NCBI GenBank assembly: GCA_051960855.1
Contig: JBQCDV010000177.1
Coordinates: 1-9,279, forward strand
DNA length: 9,279 bases
Source of the DNA: JBQCDV01 sp051960855
GTDB lineage: Bacteria; Actinomycetota; Actinomycetes; JAJZTN01
Reading direction: 5' to 3'
Below are positions 8,823 through 9,279 of this stretch, piece after piece. The position numbers and the translations under genes are program-made. The stretch's first letter is position 1. Every line of letters begins with the position of its first letter. The notes under the pieces were generated by a model. It was given only the letters and a program-made list of their open reading frames with translations. It did no database searches and was not told the origin of the DNA.

Positions 8823-8847
8823 CTGCTCAACAGCGCTGCTCAACAGC
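8823..8847. repeat. Tandem 12-bp repeat just after ctaB
   Basis: CTGCTCAACAGC occurs twice, at 8823-8834 and 8836-8847, with one base between (period 13). The copies are perfect. Each has a weak internal dyad (CTG/CAG), and the junction CAGCGCTG is palindromic. It lies in the 48-bp gap between two convergent genes. I see no T-tract and no strong hairpin, so a terminator role is doubtful; this gap holds no canonical intrinsic terminator. Confidence 0.7.
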
Positions 8848-8868
8848 CCTGGTCGACCTAGCCGGCGC

Positions 8869-9279
8869 TCAGCGCTCAGGTAGGTTCGCGGCTGCTGCCA
8901 GCGCGTCCGCGTCGGTCGCGGTCGGGACGACGGTGTCGAGCACCAAGACCCCATCGCGCCGGAGGTAGACACGCTGCGAGCCCCGCGTCACGTGCTGGCG
9001 CTCCAGGCTCAGGCGCCGCCCGTCCGCAGGTCCGTCGACGCCCACGCTCTCGAGCATCGAGATCGTCGAACGCCGCGTCGTCGCCCCCGCCCGGAGCCGC
9101 GCCGCGGCCAGCGCGATGGTGACGGCGAGAAGAGCGATCCCCAGGACCCAGCAGGCGGGGGCCGCCGCGACTCCGCCGCCGATCTCGAGCAGCGCGAGGG
9201 TCCCGAGGCTCCAGGCCCAGGAGGGTGCCGTGGCCGGGAGACCGGCTGCGCGAGTGACGCGTTGGTCGAGCAGCTCCAT
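8869..9279 (-). CDS. Hypothetical small membrane protein with two predicted transmembrane helices
   Basis: I do not recognise this protein. The frame gives 136 residues from an ATG that occupies the last three bases of the window; no upstream sequence is visible, so the start is unconfirmed and the protein may be longer. Two hydrophobic stretches, about residues 20-40 and 42-60, are separated by a short Pro-containing turn, which suggests a membrane hairpin. A basic segment follows (RLRAG, TTRR). The remaining soluble part, about 70-136, contains alternating hydrophobic/charged stretches such as SQRVYLRRDGVLVLDTVVP (101-119) that look like beta strands. Such a fold could be a small domain on the cytoplasmic side (inference from the basic flank). 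Codon use is G/C-rich at third positions like its neighbours, which supports real coding. It converges on ctaB with a 48-bp gap and is not in the pentose phosphate operon. Confidence 0.7.
   Translation of the reverse strand: MELLDQRVTRAAGLPATAPSWAWSLGTLALLEIGGGVAAAPACWVLGIALLAVTIALAAARLRAGATTRRSTISMLESVGVDGPADGRRLSLERQHVTRGSQRVYLRRDGVLVLDTVVPTATDADALAAAANLPER

Noticed and set aside
8861..8877. GCGCTCAGCGC dyad as an intrinsic terminator for ctaB
   Set aside because: The 5-bp arms have only one base between them, so a hairpin loop is not possible without opening the stem, and no T-tract follows on either strand.

Overview
The window is high-GC DNA from an actinobacterium. The evidence is the strong G/C third-position bias, frequent GTG starts, the presence of OpcA (an actinobacterial and cyanobacterial partner of glucose-6-phosphate dehydrogenase), and the arrangement ctaB divergent from tkt-tal-pgi-zwf-opcA, which is familiar from Actinobacteria. 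I cannot name the genus from the sequence.

Layout. The minus strand, read from about 7517 down to base 1, carries five closely packed genes: tkt (transketolase), tal (transaldolase), pgi (glucose-6-phosphate isomerase), zwf (glucose-6-phosphate 1-dehydrogenase) and opcA (glucose-6-phosphate dehydrogenase assembly protein, running off the left edge). Gaps are 28 nt (tkt/tal), a 4-nt GTGA overlap (tal/pgi), 13 nt (pgi/zwf) and another 4-nt GTGA overlap (zwf/opcA), so this is almost certainly one operon. A divergent intergenic region of about 286 bp (7518-7803) holds a candidate oxidative-stress (SigR/SigH-type) promoter for tkt, a 6-bp inverted repeat across its -10 region, a leader hairpin and a possible -10 box for ctaB. 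ctaB (heme O synthase) runs on the plus strand from 7804 to 8820. A short convergent gene (8869-9279, minus) encodes an unrecognised two-helix membrane protein; its start codon lies exactly on the right edge.

How it works together. Zwf with OpcA makes NADPH from glucose-6-phosphate. Transketolase and transaldolase rearrange the pentose phosphates back to fructose-6-phosphate and glyceraldehyde-3-phosphate. Pgi returns fructose-6-phosphate to glucose-6-phosphate, so the cluster can run a cyclic, NADPH-producing pentose phosphate pathway. The lactonase and 6-phosphogluconate dehydrogenase are not in the window; pgl often follows opcA in actinobacteria. CtaB serves cytochrome aa3 oxidase assembly and is linked to the operon only by position.

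Most of the window is ordinary core metabolism. I found no phage, insertion sequence, CRISPR, tRNA, rRNA or defence genes. The best leads are the candidate stress promoter before tkt and the unusual motif order in the Pgi, which resembles the Pgi half of transaldolase-Pgi fusion proteins.
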